A stretch of DNA of 64,000 nucleotides from Furcasterigmium furcatum. Its lineage: Eukaryota; Ascomycota; Sordariomycetes; Glomerellales; Plectosphaerellaceae. Where the stretch lies: positions 5,433,598 to 5,497,597 of the forward strand of contig BCIA01000003.1 of assembly GCA_001599815.1 (NCBI GenBank), written 5' to 3'. The notes below the pieces were generated by a model. It ran no database searches. It saw only the letters and a list, made by a program, of their open reading frames with translations, and was not told where the DNA came from. Every line of letters starts with the position of its first letter. Within the stretch, counting starts at the first letter, position 1. Below, piece by piece: positions 1 through 11,259 of this stretch. Made by a program: the position numbers and the translations under genes.

Positions 1-1
1 C

Positions 2-139
2 GGGGAGGTGCCGTACAACGAGTTCAATACACGGCGCGTCCTTTCCTGGACGGATGAAGAGATCATGCGAATGTGCCTCGACCGCCCGGGAGCAAAGAAT
101 ATCAATTGTCCCATTGCCGGCCGCCCCGAGTCCAGATAG
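2..139 (+). CDS. 3' end of an unidentified protein (partial)
   Basis: An open frame enters from the left edge and ends at a TAG at 137-139, giving a 45-residue tail that contains the segment VLSWTDEEIMRMCLDRPG. The first half favours G or C at third codon positions, as the well-supported genes here do, which suggests it is coding and not chance. I do not recognise the family. The start and all other exons lie outside the window, and the short length makes this tentative. Confidence 0.4.
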   Translation, partial: GEVPYNEFNTRRVLSWTDEEIMRMCLDRPGAKNINCPIAGRPESR

Positions 140-836
140 GACGGGCTGGGGCGCAAGCGTCCGGGGTCGAATGGAAGATGGCCGAGTGCAGGTAGAATGG
201 AATACATGTTGTTCAGTCGAGGCATGTCCCAAGACTCAGAATGTTCGAATGCAAGATATCCGGGAGTACGTCATTGTGTGACGTTTGTATACGCGGAGAT
301 TCGGGGTTGGTTGGCAAACTGAGGAGGCGCAGCAACAGTTTCGGTGAACCCCTGAAAAGGGTCGTCCCCCATGCCCAATGGCGTGTCAGTGCTGACCGCC
401 CCCCCGGGGCTGGAGGCTGCAAGGCTTCGGCACAGGGTCCAGGCCATGTTGCCCGGCATGGCCTGGAACGGGCTTGTGCCGCAACCCTCATGACACATGA
501 TCTTATCGAAAGAATCGCGATCAGCAGCTGTCAAAAACGTCAGTTCGCTAGGTGCAACGACATTGCGGCGTCAAGATAGCCGATCCCTGTATAATGGGAA
601 GACGGATAATGGACACAGCCACGCCACAACGGGATGCGGTTGGTGTCTACATGAAGGAGGGAGCCGAAAAGCGATATACGAGTATCGAGGACATATTGGT
701 GGCGGCTCGAAGTACAAGTAAAAGAGAATCGCCAGCTTCTTCTGACAGATTAGCACTGATCAAACACCACATTTCGACTCCACAAACCTCCATAAGCCCC
801 CTCGCCTCAATATATCCACGCCTCAATACATCTACA
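140..836. other. Intergenic, nothing recognised
   Basis: This 0.7 kb lies between the partial gene end and the 108-aa gene. The short open frames on both strands overlap one another and show no family resemblance. The last 100 bases are C-rich and A-rich on the plus strand, as expected for a fungal 5' leader. Confidence 0.5.
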
Positions 837-1163
837 ATGTCTCCCAACGACAGCCAAAAACTCGCCGAGGCTCCCAGCAAGAAGAAGTCCTTCTTCTCCC
901 GCTTCATCGGCCCCAAGCGCGGCGAAATCTCCGAGCATGACCTCAAGAAGTACACCGGCATGTCAAAGTCGGAACTCTCCGTCTGGGCCGAGGACCGTCC
1001 GGACGTCGGCAAGAATCAGCTTGCCGGAAAGACCAACATGGGCCCCGCTTCCGGGTTCGCCGACGCGACGGCCGAGCCCCGGTGGGGCCGAAGCGCCCGG
1101 ATGAAGCACCCCCCGGCCGCCGGGACGACGGAGAAGGAGAGGAATATGGCTTGCGACACCTGA
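837..1163 (+). CDS. Small conserved-looking hypothetical protein (108 aa)
   Basis: The gene appears intronless and encodes 108 residues. I chose the ATG at 837 because it follows a pyrimidine/A-rich leader (ACAATGTCT), although the frame stays open upstream to 552. The N-terminus is Lys/Ser-rich (KKKSFFSRF), then comes a compact central block, DLKKYTGMSKSELSVWAED, followed by GKNQLAGKTNMGPASGF. That central block resembles a short module seen in small hypothetical proteins of filamentous fungi; this is from memory. There is no signal peptide or membrane segment. The function is unknown, and the C-terminal third (RWGRSARMKHPP to the stop) looks low-complexity. Confidence 0.7.
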   Translation: MSPNDSQKLAEAPSKKKSFFSRFIGPKRGEISEHDLKKYTGMSKSELSVWAEDRPDVGKNQLAGKTNMGPASGFADATAEPRWGRSARMKHPPAAGTTEKERNMACDT

Positions 1164-1709
1164 GTGGGAAATGCGGAGGAGGAAACACAGATACCCTTCA
1201 TGACTAGAAGAATGGCTTTGTTGGGGGATGCCTGTTTTTCTTTGTCGGAACATGTTCAGTATCAATCGCGAGGACGCAGCCCGGGCCACGCAGACTCTGC
1301 CCGAGCTGGACAACTCCTCCTCGAAGTGAATTGCAAGCTTTAACTCTGATTCCACATCTCATATCTTATCATCTCCTTGAGGAATGACTCGACCCGCGAC
1401 CTCTCCTGGGTGTACCATATTTCTCGCCCGACTCACCTCCAGCTTTGCGAAACAATCCGCTTGTTCATCGGTCATCCAGGGGTGACGACAATGCTGTCTT
1501 TCAGAGGCTCCGATGCCCTTGTCAGAGCCACGTTGCTTGAGCGATCGCTGTCCCGTCACAATATCCATTGACCACTCATGTCTTTGATCCAGCTGTTGCT
1601 TAAAGGTCGCTGGAGCGGCAGATTGCCTCCTGTTCTGTGAGAACACGGGGTAGACAATTCGCCAACGCAGCTCGAGTCGGGTCCCGGACAAAGATCGCAT
1701 ATATACACC
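1164..1709. other. Intergenic, promoter side of the 2EXR gene
   Basis: This 546-bp stretch separates two plus-strand genes. No supported coding sequence, RNA gene or repeat is visible in it. Confidence 0.5.
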
Positions 1710-2882
1710 ATGCCTTTCTTTTCAAACACCACGTCACAAGTAACGGCAGACGCCCAGAATACAAGCCTGCGCCCTACCGCTTTCGGTCTATTCGGCCACC
1801 TACCCCTGGAGCTGCAAGACCTGATATGGGAGTTTGCCAGCATCCAAGACCCCCCGCGGGTATTCCAATGGCGCAATGACTTCCTGGTCGCAAGCGAGCC
1901 GTCCGCCCCCCAATACATCCAAGCTACTCACTTCCACGCTGCGCCCGGCAGCCAGCATCCGGTCACTCAGCAAGTCTGCTTCCGGGCCCGCGAGGCGGCC
2001 AGGCGCACCGGGCTCAGGAGTTTCCAGAAGCCGGCCGAGAGGGTCAGCTGGGACTGGACGGCGCAGCTCATGGCGGGGATGTACGGCAGACACTTCCAAG
2101 CGGCCCTGCCCCTGAGCTCTGTGCAGGGCCAGAGCGAGCATCTTCTCTTCAACGTTGATCGCGACATCCTGTACATCCTGGACCCTCAACAAGCTCTACC
2201 CGGGGGAACGCCCCTCCGGCCCAAGGAGTCCGCGACAGGCGGCGCTATCACCGAACTGCCTCAGATGTCACTCACAGACGCGCGACACGTCGCTGTTGGG
2301 CTCCCCGACAGATACATCCACACATTCATCGAGAACGACTGGGCGCCGACGGTCCGCGCGCTGCGAGACACGTTCAGGAACATGCAGACGCTGTATCTCG
2401 TATACGAGAGGCACCACACAGCCACGGTTGACTCTGTGACGGGGGAGGAGCGGGACAGCCCCTGGGTCAGGGACGGCAGCTGTGCGGGTGGGGAGAGGTA
2501 CGAGAGGAGGGCCGCGCCGGTGACGGCGCTGCTGCCTGCCACGGACGACCAGAGGACCTGCCAGGATTGGGAGAGGGTGGAAAGCACCGTTCGGGAGGCA
2601 TGGATTCGAGAAGAGGGTACAACGGGCGCCGAGAAACCCGTGGAACTGAGGATCGAAGTGCGTTACACGGAGAGGGACTGGACGAGTCGGCCCCGCGGGC
2701 CCGGGGGCGCTGAGGTCGGACAGACCAGCGTACGACAGCAGCAGGAGGAGGAGGAGGAGATGTCGCCGGAGGCACGAAGGATGGCGACGGAGCGCATCAA
2801 TCGGTATTGGCTCTCGAGCGGGTACAAGCGCATGTCGCGGGCTGAGACCATGAGGGGATTGGAGGTCGAAGAAGTGCACTAA
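1710..2882 (+). CDS. 2EXR-domain protein (390 aa)
   Basis: This is a single-exon gene of 390 residues. The N-terminal stretch FGLFGHLPLELQDLIWEFA (about residues 25-44) is the hallmark opening of the fungal 2EXR domain: a Phe/Leu-rich LPLELQ..IW helix after a short strand. It continues with a second conserved part around residues 60-100 (QVCFRAREAARR). The remaining two thirds are variable, and the end is Glu-rich (QQQEEEEEEM). Proteins of this type are expanded in filamentous ascomycetes and have no established biochemical role. There is no signal peptide or membrane segment. The start ATG at 1710 directly precedes the conserved domain, so it is likely correct. Confidence 0.82.
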   Translation: MPFFSNTTSQVTADAQNTSLRPTAFGLFGHLPLELQDLIWEFASIQDPPRVFQWRNDFLVASEPSAPQYIQATHFHAAPGSQHPVTQQVCFRAREAARRTGLRSFQKPAERVSWDWTAQLMAGMYGRHFQAALPLSSVQGQSEHLLFNVDRDILYILDPQQALPGGTPLRPKESATGGAITELPQMSLTDARHVAVGLPDRYIHTFIENDWAPTVRALRDTFRNMQTLYLVYERHHTATVDSVTGEERDSPWVRDGSCAGGERYERRAAPVTALLPATDDQRTCQDWERVESTVREAWIREEGTTGAEKPVELRIEVRYTERDWTSRPRGPGGAEVGQTSVRQQQEEEEEMSPEARRMATERINRYWLSSGYKRMSRAETMRGLEVEEVH

Positions 2883-3731
2883 TTCGTGGACGGCCTGGAC
2901 CCCTATTTTGAGAGCGCCTCCGAGGCGGGTGGAGAAGCAGAGCTGAAGAAGTCTCAGGGGCTCCTCCGAGGCCGCTCGTGAGGAGCCCAGGATCATGCGC
3001 TGGCATCTTAGACAACCACAATTGGAAAAAACCTTTCGCTTTCACTGGCATTTTTGAGATCTGCACTTGTGCCACCCGGGCAATGCTGTGAGACAACGGA
3101 AATGTGAGATGTTGAGGTAATTACTCGCAGCGACCGTTCAGCCCCTGAACTGAGGCCCGCGAGTCACCATCCCTCGTTTTCCAACCCACTCCAATGGGAC
3201 CAACCAACCCAGCCCGCCGCCCCAGCAAAAGGACCCCTGACCCGTTACCCCAGCCCGCCCGGCACACGACATCCGTGGCACCCAACGAACGAAGTGCAGT
3301 GCAATTCCGGGGGCCTGGGGGGCTGAAGTGCGGGTGCCAGTCGTTAGGCGAGTTGAAGGATTTCCTTCTAGAACTCGCGCAGTCGATGGCGTGGCGCTAG
3401 GCATAACGACATCCAGCCCAGGCGGCGTCCGCTTCAGGAAATAGGACACCACGTCCAGTCCAGCTGCCGCGCTACTCGGGAGCCACCGTCCAGGAACGCG
3501 TCACCCGGAGCAAAGGGAGCCGAAAGTATGTTCTTACTTACTGTTGGAAGTGGGAATCAACGGCCTGCATAGACGCGTAACGACTATCGGACTGAGAGCC
3601 GATGGCCTCAAAGTCACGGACTCGCTAAGAAAAATGACACCTGCCATGCCCACCTTCGTATCCCTCCAGGGCTGACTCTCTACCAGGGACCACCCCGGGG
3701 ACAAGGCCCTCGTGAGATGCGCTCCAGGCCG
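2883..3731. other. Intergenic, nothing recognised
   Basis: This 0.85 kb follows the 2EXR gene. Short open frames on both strands overlap one another and have no family signature. No RNA gene is seen. Confidence 0.45.
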
Positions 3732-3905
3732 CTAGACCAGCTCAGCCAAGTCGGCCCCTAGCGCAGGCGTGTAGTCCGCAGCCCCCACGGGCTGGATGCT
3801 TCCATCGTCAGTCATCTCTGGCGAGTGCCACGATGGGACTGGGGCGGCCGAGGACGACACGACCGGAGAGAGATTAAACGGCGGCATGGTCATGCCGGCG
3901 GACAT
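3732..3905 (-). CDS. Possible small ORF, 57 aa
   Basis: A minus-strand frame starts at the ATG at 3905 and reads MSAGMTMPPFNLSPVV onward to a TAG at 3732. Third codon positions are mostly G or C. Directly upstream on the same strand lies a CT-rich tract (CTCACTCACTCACTTTCTCT), the usual context just before a fungal start codon. The start would lie only 216 bp from the divergent membrane-protein gene. No homology is recognised. It could be a real micro-gene, a terminal exon or chance. Confidence 0.3.
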   Translation of the reverse strand: MSAGMTMPPFNLSPVVSSSAAPVPSWHSPEMTDDGSIQPVGAADYTPALGADLAELV

Positions 3906-3913
3906 GGGCTGAC

Positions 3914-3948
3914 TGAGTGAGAGAGAAAGTGAGTGAGTGAGAGAGAGG
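3914..3948. repeat. GA/GAGT-rich simple repeat
   Basis: An imperfect purine tract (GAGTGA, GAGAGA and GTGAGTGAGTGA units) lies between the small minus-strand ORF and the plus-strand membrane-protein gene. On the minus strand it reads as a CT-rich leader. Confidence 0.7.
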
Positions 3949-4120
3949 ATAGGCTGACGAGGAGGTGCACCGGCCGGGGGGAGGCTCAGGGCGGCACAGG
4001 CAGACATACACAGCTGAGCGTATATCAACCTCATGACCTTCTGTTCGGCTTCCTTTTCTCTGTGTACCACTCTGTTGTTCACTTCCTGCACTACTCGGCT
4101 CCCCCGCGAGGCCCCTCGAC

Positions 4121-5134
4121 ATGGCGCAGCCTCAGATCGCGACGCTGGAGAACCAGCCCCTCTCCAGATACATCTCGCACGGGTCCATAATCCTCTGCTT
4201 CAGCATCATCGGCATCGTCCTCTTGGTGAACCTCTTCGAGCGGTGCCTCCTAGGCCTCATCCACCGCGACGAGTGGGCTGCGCTGCGCAAGCCTGAGCAT
4301 GAGAGGCGCCGCCGCTCCTTCACCTACTTCCACGTCGGCCTCGTCTGCCAGATCGGCCTGGTCATCATCGGCGCCTATCCGACCATGGACTTCCTCGTCG
4401 GCCACGGAGACCTCTCCAGGCCCCTGGTGCGGCACATGAGGCACCCCGTCACCATCGGCGACGTCCTCTTCGTGGCTTGCCAGATTCACAGTGGTTATTA
4501 TCTCTTCGAGCTGTGCTTCCGCACCCGCTTCGCCAGCCCCATCACCATCGCGCACCACATCGGCCTCCTCGCGATCACCCAGGCGTCGATAGCCCTTTTT
4601 GGAAACTTGGAGAAGCACCCCGAGGCCGTCCTGGACTTCTACATGTGCATAGTATGGGGTGAGTGACCGTCCTGCCGTCGACCCCGGGCGAGATAGGGAG
4701 AGAGTGTGCGTTTGTGTGAGAGAATCCCCGTGACCAACAGCCTGTGCCATAATCTAGGTGCCTTCGACGTGATCGTGGAGATCCCCATCTACACATCCAT
4801 GATCCTCTGGCGGCTCAAGAGTGACCGCCCCAGGTTCCTCTGCCGGATGATGTACGCCTGCTGCGCCTGGGTCGTGACCGGGGCCACCGTCGAGGTTGCC
4901 GTGACCATCTACCTCCTCAACGCGTCCTGGCACCGCTGGCCCCTGGTGTGGCAGGTCGTCATCCCCATGGTCTTCTCGCTCTGGATCATCACGCAGCTGT
5001 ACGGCGCGTTCCGGATCCGCGGCATGGCGCTGTCCCAGCGGCGACGAGACGGTTCGGAGCCGAGCGACGCGGAGAGCGATGCGGAAAAGACAGAAGCCTC
5101 GCCGGCGTCGGCAGAGGGCTGTAAGATATCATAG
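4121..5134 (+). CDS. Multipass membrane protein, TLC-like (304 aa)
   Basis: There are two exons, 4121-4658 and 4758-5134. The intron has a GTGAGT donor and a TAG acceptor, and the join restores a Gly codon. The 304-residue product has about six to seven hydrophobic segments, beginning at residues 20-42 (IILCFSIIGIVLLVNLFE) and 70-90. The core segment YYLFELCFR...ITIAHHIGLLAI (about 128-155) resembles TLC (Tram-Lag1-CLN8) folds, where a Tyr/Glu helix is followed by a His pair. That family call is tentative. The C-terminus is acidic and Ser-rich and probably cytosolic. A role in membrane lipids is possible by family analogy only. Confidence 0.8.
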
Positions 5135-5247
5135 AGAGCGGCTGGAAAGGGAAAATTAATAACAGCGAGACGCGGCGTCCGAAACTTGTTCATCTCATCA
5201 AATTAGATCCTATCGGGGTTGGAACACGGGCACTTCGGCACCTCCGC

Positions 5248-8200
5248 CTACTTCGACTCGAAGCTCTGCTTCCACTGCTTGAAATCCGCCGCCATGTCCA
5301 CCTCCCCGCCCTGCTTCTGCTTCCGCCTCCCCTTCCCCTTGCCCTTCTTCGCCGACTTCTCGGGCGCAGGCCGCTCGATCTTGGCAAACTCGGCATCGAT
5401 CGCCGGCCGACTGGCCTCGTCGGCGATGTACAGGCTCGAAGACACGATGAGGCTGGCGGAAGCTGCGGCCTTGAGCAGATCGTTGGCCTCGCTCTCGGAG
5501 GCCTCGGCGTGTATGTCCTTGAGAAGCTGAAGGGTGGCATCGGCATCGAGACCCTCCGCGCCTGCCGCCGCCGCCGCCTTCTGCTTCGGCTTCTTGTCCT
5601 TCGTCTCGGTCTTGGCCACGCCCTCCGCGTCCTTGGCCACCGTCGCCCGGGCCCGCTTCACCCGCCGCTGGTACTCCCTGATGATCTCCAGCGCCCGGTC
5701 GGACAGCGACTTGACCGTCGTGCCGCGCATGAGCCGCAGCAGGGGCAGCAGGATGCCCATGGCGGGCGGCCGGCCGGCCTCGTTCTTGACGAAGATGAGC
5801 AGGAGATCCAGCGCGCGGCGCTTGAAGTTGATGACGGACTCCTTGGCCTCCTTGCGCTCCTTCTTGCGGCTGGGCTTGTTCTTGACGCGCTGCTTGAAGA
5901 CGTTCGAGAGCGCCTCGTCCATGGCCATCATCTCCGAGTCGGTCATGTCGGCGTCCGAGTCGGACGCTTCCGCGTCCTTATCCTGGTCGAGGCGGTGGCT
6001 GTTGAGGATCTTGCCCAGGGCGACGTCGATTGCCTCGAGGTTCTTTGCCTCCTCCGAGTCGTCTTCTTCCTCGTCTTCATCGTCCGAGTCGGACTCCTCC
6101 TCTTCCTCCTCTTCTTCTTCCTCTTCAGGCTCGGAATCTGTGTCGCCATCTGCTACTTCGTCGACATCCTTGCCGTTCAGGGTCACGAACTCGATATCAG
6201 AGCCGATTTCAGCATCAGAGTCCAGGTCGTCGTCGTTGATGACCTCGACGTCGTCGTCTTCCTCATCTTCCTCGTCTTCTTCTTCCTCCTCTTCGTCTAT
6301 ATCCTCGGGGTCGATCTCCTCGGACTCTAGGTTGAACAGCGCCTGCTGCCCCTTGGTGTTCTCGTCTGCCGGGAGCACGTCTAAGAGAAGCTCCAGCGCC
6401 TCTGGCGTGACCAGCCTGGTGAAACAGCCGAACACCTGCTGGGAGACCTGTCGTAACAGCACAGACTCCTGCGAGACCATCGAAAGCAGAATCTCGACCA
6501 GGAACTCCGCGGCGCCCTCCTCGTTCGCCTTGGACCTGGACTGATACTCGCTCAGGTCGTTGAGCAGTTGCAGCGCATCCGGCTCTGCGTTATAGAGCTG
6601 GAAGATGGCGATGGCGTACAGCAGCGCCAGGCCCCTCGCGGTCTCGGCCTCGGCGGTCTTCGTTTCCCGGGTGCCGTCCCCTGTCTGCTGTATCAGGCCC
6701 TTGAGCTTCTTCCGGGCGTCGGTGGCCACCTTCTTCAGCTTGTCGTCCATCTGGATGTAGTCAGGCTTGATCGAGTCGATGCACTTCCAGAGATATGTCG
6801 AGCTCTCGTCTTTCCGGGACAGGTGGGCGAACACGGACTGCAGCCGCGTACGGCTGAGCTCCTTCACGAAGTCTGACGCGTTGCTTGGGATCCAGATTTG
6901 GTTGGCGTAGGCGAGCGAGGTCAGCTCCTCCAGCGCTGGCTCTGGCGCAGAGTTGGCCAGCTTGAACAGATACTCGACGTACACCCTGAGGTCCAGTTTG
7001 ACCTTATCCAAGTCCTTCCTATGCAATTGTTAGACTCTATATCAAAGCGTTGCAGTAACCTCGTGCCTTACCCCTTTGTGCAGGTCTGCATCACCGGCGC
7101 GCGGAGCACAACCAGCAAGTCCTCGCCCATCTCAGGTTTGCTCTGCTGGAGGATGTTCTCCACCGTCTTCCGGCCCGTCCTGACGTCGAAGCTGTAGACG
7201 CCATTGTTGCCCGTCAAGTTCTCGACGACGAGGCATGTGAGGTCAGAGTGCTCTGCAGCAACCTTCTCGGCAAGCGCCAGCGTCTTGCAAGCAACGCGGT
7301 GGAGGTACCGGTCCTCGCTTGCGGCCTGGTTCATCAGACAGACCATGAGATTCCTGCTGAAGACGACGGGGAACAGCCACTGGCAGGCGTCCATTACGGA
7401 GATGGGATACGTCGCGTTTTCCAGGTCTGGGGCCGCCAGGACCTCCTGCAGCACGAGGAATCCGCGCAGCTTCTGGCCTTCGGTTGCGCTCTTGGAGAAG
7501 AAATTGTCTGATAATCTCAGATTAGCTCGCGAAACAAAGTGAACAGGCAATTATCCTAGACCTACCGTCGACGGTCCGCTTCCAGAAAGCTGCAAACTCC
7601 TTGACGTTGCTCTCGCCGTTGGCGATGTAATGCCCGATGATGCTGCTCCAGACAAAGTGCAGCTGGTGCGTCCACACAGCCTGCTTCAGCCTGACGTTCT
7701 CGTTCTGCTCCTCTTCCTCGGGGTCGTCCTTGACGCTCTCCTTGAGGATGGCAGGCAGCTCGGACGCGTTCCTGGGGTCGAGTGGGTTGCGGATGCCCTC
7801 GTCCGCAAGGTCGGGATACATGTCGAGCGCGACGACCCAGATGGCAACGCCCTCGGGCGTCTTGGCCCATTTGGCCGCCTTGAGGGCGTCGATGGTCAGG
7901 TGGGCAGCCTCCTGGCCGAGGCTTCCGAAGGAGATGGCTTGCGCGATCACCCAGCCGCACTGGGGCCGCAGCCAGACCTTCTTGTCCGCCAGCTTGATCA
8001 GGGCCTGGAGAACGACGCTCCACCTGTCGGCGTCATCACGGACGACGTTCGCGCGCAGTATGCACTGCAGGCCGAACAGCTGGCCGAAATAGCAGTCCCG
8101 CTCTTCCTGGCCCGTGATGTTGCCCGTCGGCTTCGTCCTCTCCTGCAGTATCTCCAGGACCTTCTCGAAGGTGAGGCCGGGGTATCTCGACTCGCCCAGC

Positions 8201-8583
8201 GCCTCGTCGCCGAAGAGCTGTTGAAGGATCTCGCTGATGACGAGGCTGTACCCGAGGCGGGCACCGGCGCGGCCGCTGGCGAGGCCGCGGAACAGGCGCC
8301 AGTCGAGATGTTTCTGGAGGACGGGCTCAGAGACGCCCTCGCCGCCGAGGAGGCTCGACACGATGGCCTCCGCGGCAGACACGCGGTCCTCGATATCTTC
8401 GCTCCCGAGCAGCTCGTACAGCTTGGCCTCGCGCAGGCGATCGGCGCCCGCGGAGTTTTCGACGAACTGTTTCTTCTCCAGGTAGACTTTCGGGTCTTCG
8501 CTCTTGGTTCGTTTGTGGGAGCGGTCCGCCTTGAGAGCCTCCCGCTCGGCGCGCTTCCGCTTGGCTGTCGCAGTTCGTGTCAT
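5248..8583 (-). CDS. POL5: DNA polymerase phi / Pol5-type rRNA transcription factor (1074 aa)
   Basis: Three exons, 8583-7566, 7507-7072 and 7018-5248, join in phase to encode 1074 residues; both introns have GT...AG ends. The N-terminus is basic (AKRKRAEREALKADRSHKR). It is followed by the Pol5/MYBBP1A helical-repeat region with the segment LDWRLFRGLASGRAGARLGY (about residues 93-112), which is typical of the family. Residues about 715-810 are almost pure Asp/Glu, another hallmark, and the C-terminus is Lys-rich (KKGKGKGRRKQKQ). Despite its name, the yeast protein acts in the nucleolus in rRNA production, not DNA replication. Its length is close to the roughly 1020 residues of the yeast protein. 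Confidence 0.95.
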
Positions 8584-9218
8584 GGTTGTCCTCGTTGCCA
8601 GGATTGGGCTCGATTGCTGGCGGTGGACGACTGATCGCTCACAGCTGCTTCAAGTTCCTTCACCCAGCTCAAAAATTGGGCGAACAAAGTTCTGCCGGTC
8701 GAGACCGCCAATAATTTATCCCACGCTGCGATTAGGATACCCACATGGATCCACTGTTACCCGTCCAGGGGCCCAATGTCAAAAACACGTGAAGCTCCTG
8801 ACATTTACACGTAATGTGCCAACGGCCTGGGGCCAGAGTGGTCCAGATAGGTATTCCTCAGAACTGCCAGAAGTCAATTTGCCGATCCTCAGAACTATCT
8901 CGGCCCGTTGCTGGCGGTTGCGAGCAAAGGGACGCTGTGGTCAGCCAAACCTATGTTCTCTATTGCAGAACTGTGTTGTTCCTCTGTCCCGGTGACTGTT
9001 AACATAACAGCGGGCGTCCGCAATTGATGACGTACTTTGCGAGGAGCACAGCACACCCCTGTTCAATGGCTCAACAGAATTTCAACGCTTGTATTGAAAA
9101 ATTCCATGTCAAGAATTGCACTCTGGGTGCAGCCGTTGCGGATGGCTCAACCCAAAGCCCACCGAGCGAATTGAAATTGGCGACCCCATCCCCAAATTGC
9201 GCCTTCAGCCATAACTTG
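8584..9218. promoter_or_regulatory. Upstream region of POL5; 3' region of the hydrolase
   Basis: This 635-bp spacer lies between two minus-strand genes. About 90 bp upstream of the POL5 start, at 8670-8677, is CAAAAATT, which resembles the A/T core of the rRNA-processing element (RRPE) found upstream of yeast ribosome-biogenesis genes. No RNA gene or ORF is supported. Confidence 0.35.
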
Positions 9219-10865
9219 TTACCCATCAATGCAAAAACCCCTAACAGTGTCCACTAACAGCTGTCTTGTGGTCCTCTTATCAAACACCTGTCCATGATGA
9301 AACCCTGGAAACCATAACACATCCAAGTCATCGCCCTTCCATTCCCCAGTGTCCCAATCTTCACTGGCCAGGCACCAGTCATCTCCGCCTGTCAGATACG
9401 CCCTGATTGCTCTCGTATCAACGATCGGGTCACTGCCGGCCAGCGAGACCGCCACGCGATGGTTCTTGAGGTCTTCTTTCCACAAGATGTTATCAGCCCA
9501 GAAAAAGCGCCGAAAAAGCGTATGCGCAACTCCTATATCCTTAGACCCAAAGTAGGAGAGCACGTATTCATGGGCCGTGGTCGGCTGTCGGTAGATCTAC
9601 GAGACAGTGTCAGCTATGATGAAGACCAAGAAGCAGAGAAGACCTTACAAAATTATACGCCACGTCTGGATGGTGCAGAAGAAAGGCTATCGGGTCAATA
9701 AACAGCATCGGTCCGATCTTGGGCGCGATCTCCGGCGTGTGGAGAAGATGCGCGGCCACGACGCTTCCATATCTTTACGGATGCTGTCAGTGACTGTTGC
9801 CGCAGTGAGACGGAGGAATACTCACGAATGTGACACAAGCACAAACTTATCCCATCCATGTGCCTTCACAATGCAGTTGATCTCGTCACTGATCATCTCC
9901 TTCGACATGGCCGGGCCTGTTATCCTAGAGCTCACGGACATTATCTCCACAGCAATAATGCCAAGTTGTCCATCTGTCGAATCATCCCCGTCTCCGGCGT
10001 TCAGCTCGTGGAGGAAATCTATGTAAGGATAGAGACCAACGCCGATACCGTGGATGAACAAGATGGGAAGTCTTGTTTCTGAGGTGTGTGGCCGGTACCA
10101 GTAGGTGAGTCTTTTTGCAGGGGAGCAATGAGCACCGGAGAAACCGAGGGCGCGTGGCGGGAAGACGTCGATGCTGGGGGTGCGGTATAAATCGAAGGAG
10201 TAGAAGCGCAGGTAGCCGGACGCAACCACATCGACAACAAAAATACACTGTGAGATATGTGAGCGACGACCAGGACGGCTTGGGGGAAGACGGGACCTCA
10301 TCCCGCGGGCACCCACCAGATACCATGTCAAGCTGCGATGCAACATCTCGACCTTGTCGAGGGTAAGTCTCAGGCATTTTGCGTTACCACGGCCAGGCTC
10401 CAGCTTCCTCCCCAGCATCATTTCCATAATGCTGACATACTCTTCCAACTCGGCGTCGTGTTCTCGGTCCGGCTCTGCTGTGTTCAAGAATGCCCACCGG
10501 AAGAAATCCTTGACGTTCTCGCGCTTCAGTTCGGCAGCCGGTGCATCTCGGAACCATTTCCTCAAATATCGCTCCGGATCTGGGACATTCTGATGACAGC
10601 GCCGAAACAACTCCCGGCGATCGTTACGGGAGAGAGTCTCAGGGTGAGTCGCCGCTCTCTGCAGGTAATGGTTGAGAGGGATGTAGACGACAATGTAGAA
10701 CGCAGCTTCGAGAGCGAGCCATATCTCGAGTATGCGGGGGATGTAAACGGGAAAACGAATGACCGCTGCACCTAGCGAGTACAAAATACTCAGGGGCGCA
10801 ATCAGATGCAAGAGGAAGATGCTTGTCCTGATGAAAATATAGTCCCAAAGGGTTGTTGAGGCCAT
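9219..10865 (-). CDS. Membrane-anchored alpha/beta hydrolase (490 aa)
   Basis: Four exons, 10865-10317, 10247-9826, 9772-9649 and 9596-9219, join in phase to 490 residues. Two hydrophobic segments near residues 12-55 (IFLLHLIAPLSILYSLGAAV) suggest an N-terminal membrane anchor. The catalytic core has LPILFIHGIGVGLYPY (oxyanion region), the nucleophile elbow SHSYGS with Ser324 spanning exons 2 and 3, a likely acid at Asp421 (LAGSDPIVD) and a likely His466 (GFHHGQ). The first intron (10248-10316) is 69 nt, divisible by three and free of stops. I removed it because splicing gives WYLCIFVVD, which reads like the conserved hydrophobic stretch of related fungal proteins. The substrate is unknown. 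Confidence 0.87.
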
Positions 10866-11259
10866 GCCGGATGGTGAACAACGCCTCAGCCGGGTAGCTC
10901 GACACGATAGCGAAGAATAAGGTAGCTTGGGGAATTGGGGATGGACTTAGCACCATGAACCAATATATCCCAGTCTTCCAGCAGGTGTATGTACATTGGA
11001 GATGGTGACGAAACAGTGAGCACAATACGATGCGGCCGCAGAATGACTAAGCGGAACGATTGGCATGTGAAAACTCCAAATTGTGACATGATGACCATCG
11101 ACGAATCGGAACCATGCAACCCGTGCTTCGTTCAATGGGCCTCGACATTGGGACACTTTTGTTGAGGCTCGCTCAATTTGAATTGAAATCGGCGGGGTCG
11201 GCTCGTGAGAATACCCTGGACGTCCGTACGTTTGGACCATCAACGCTCGACCTGCACCG
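10866..11259. other. Upstream of the hydrolase, 3' side of the WOPR gene
   Basis: This is a 394-bp spacer. A minus-strand open frame (10947-11402) overlaps the end of the WOPR frame in another phase and could hold a further 3' exon of that gene. No splice junction could be fixed. Confidence 0.35.

Noticed and set aside
5509..6544. 273- and 336-codon plus-strand ORFs inside POL5
   Set aside because: They lie opposite the Asp/Glu-rich part of Pol5. Their runs of Ser or Leu are the complement of GAG/GAC codons, not protein signals.
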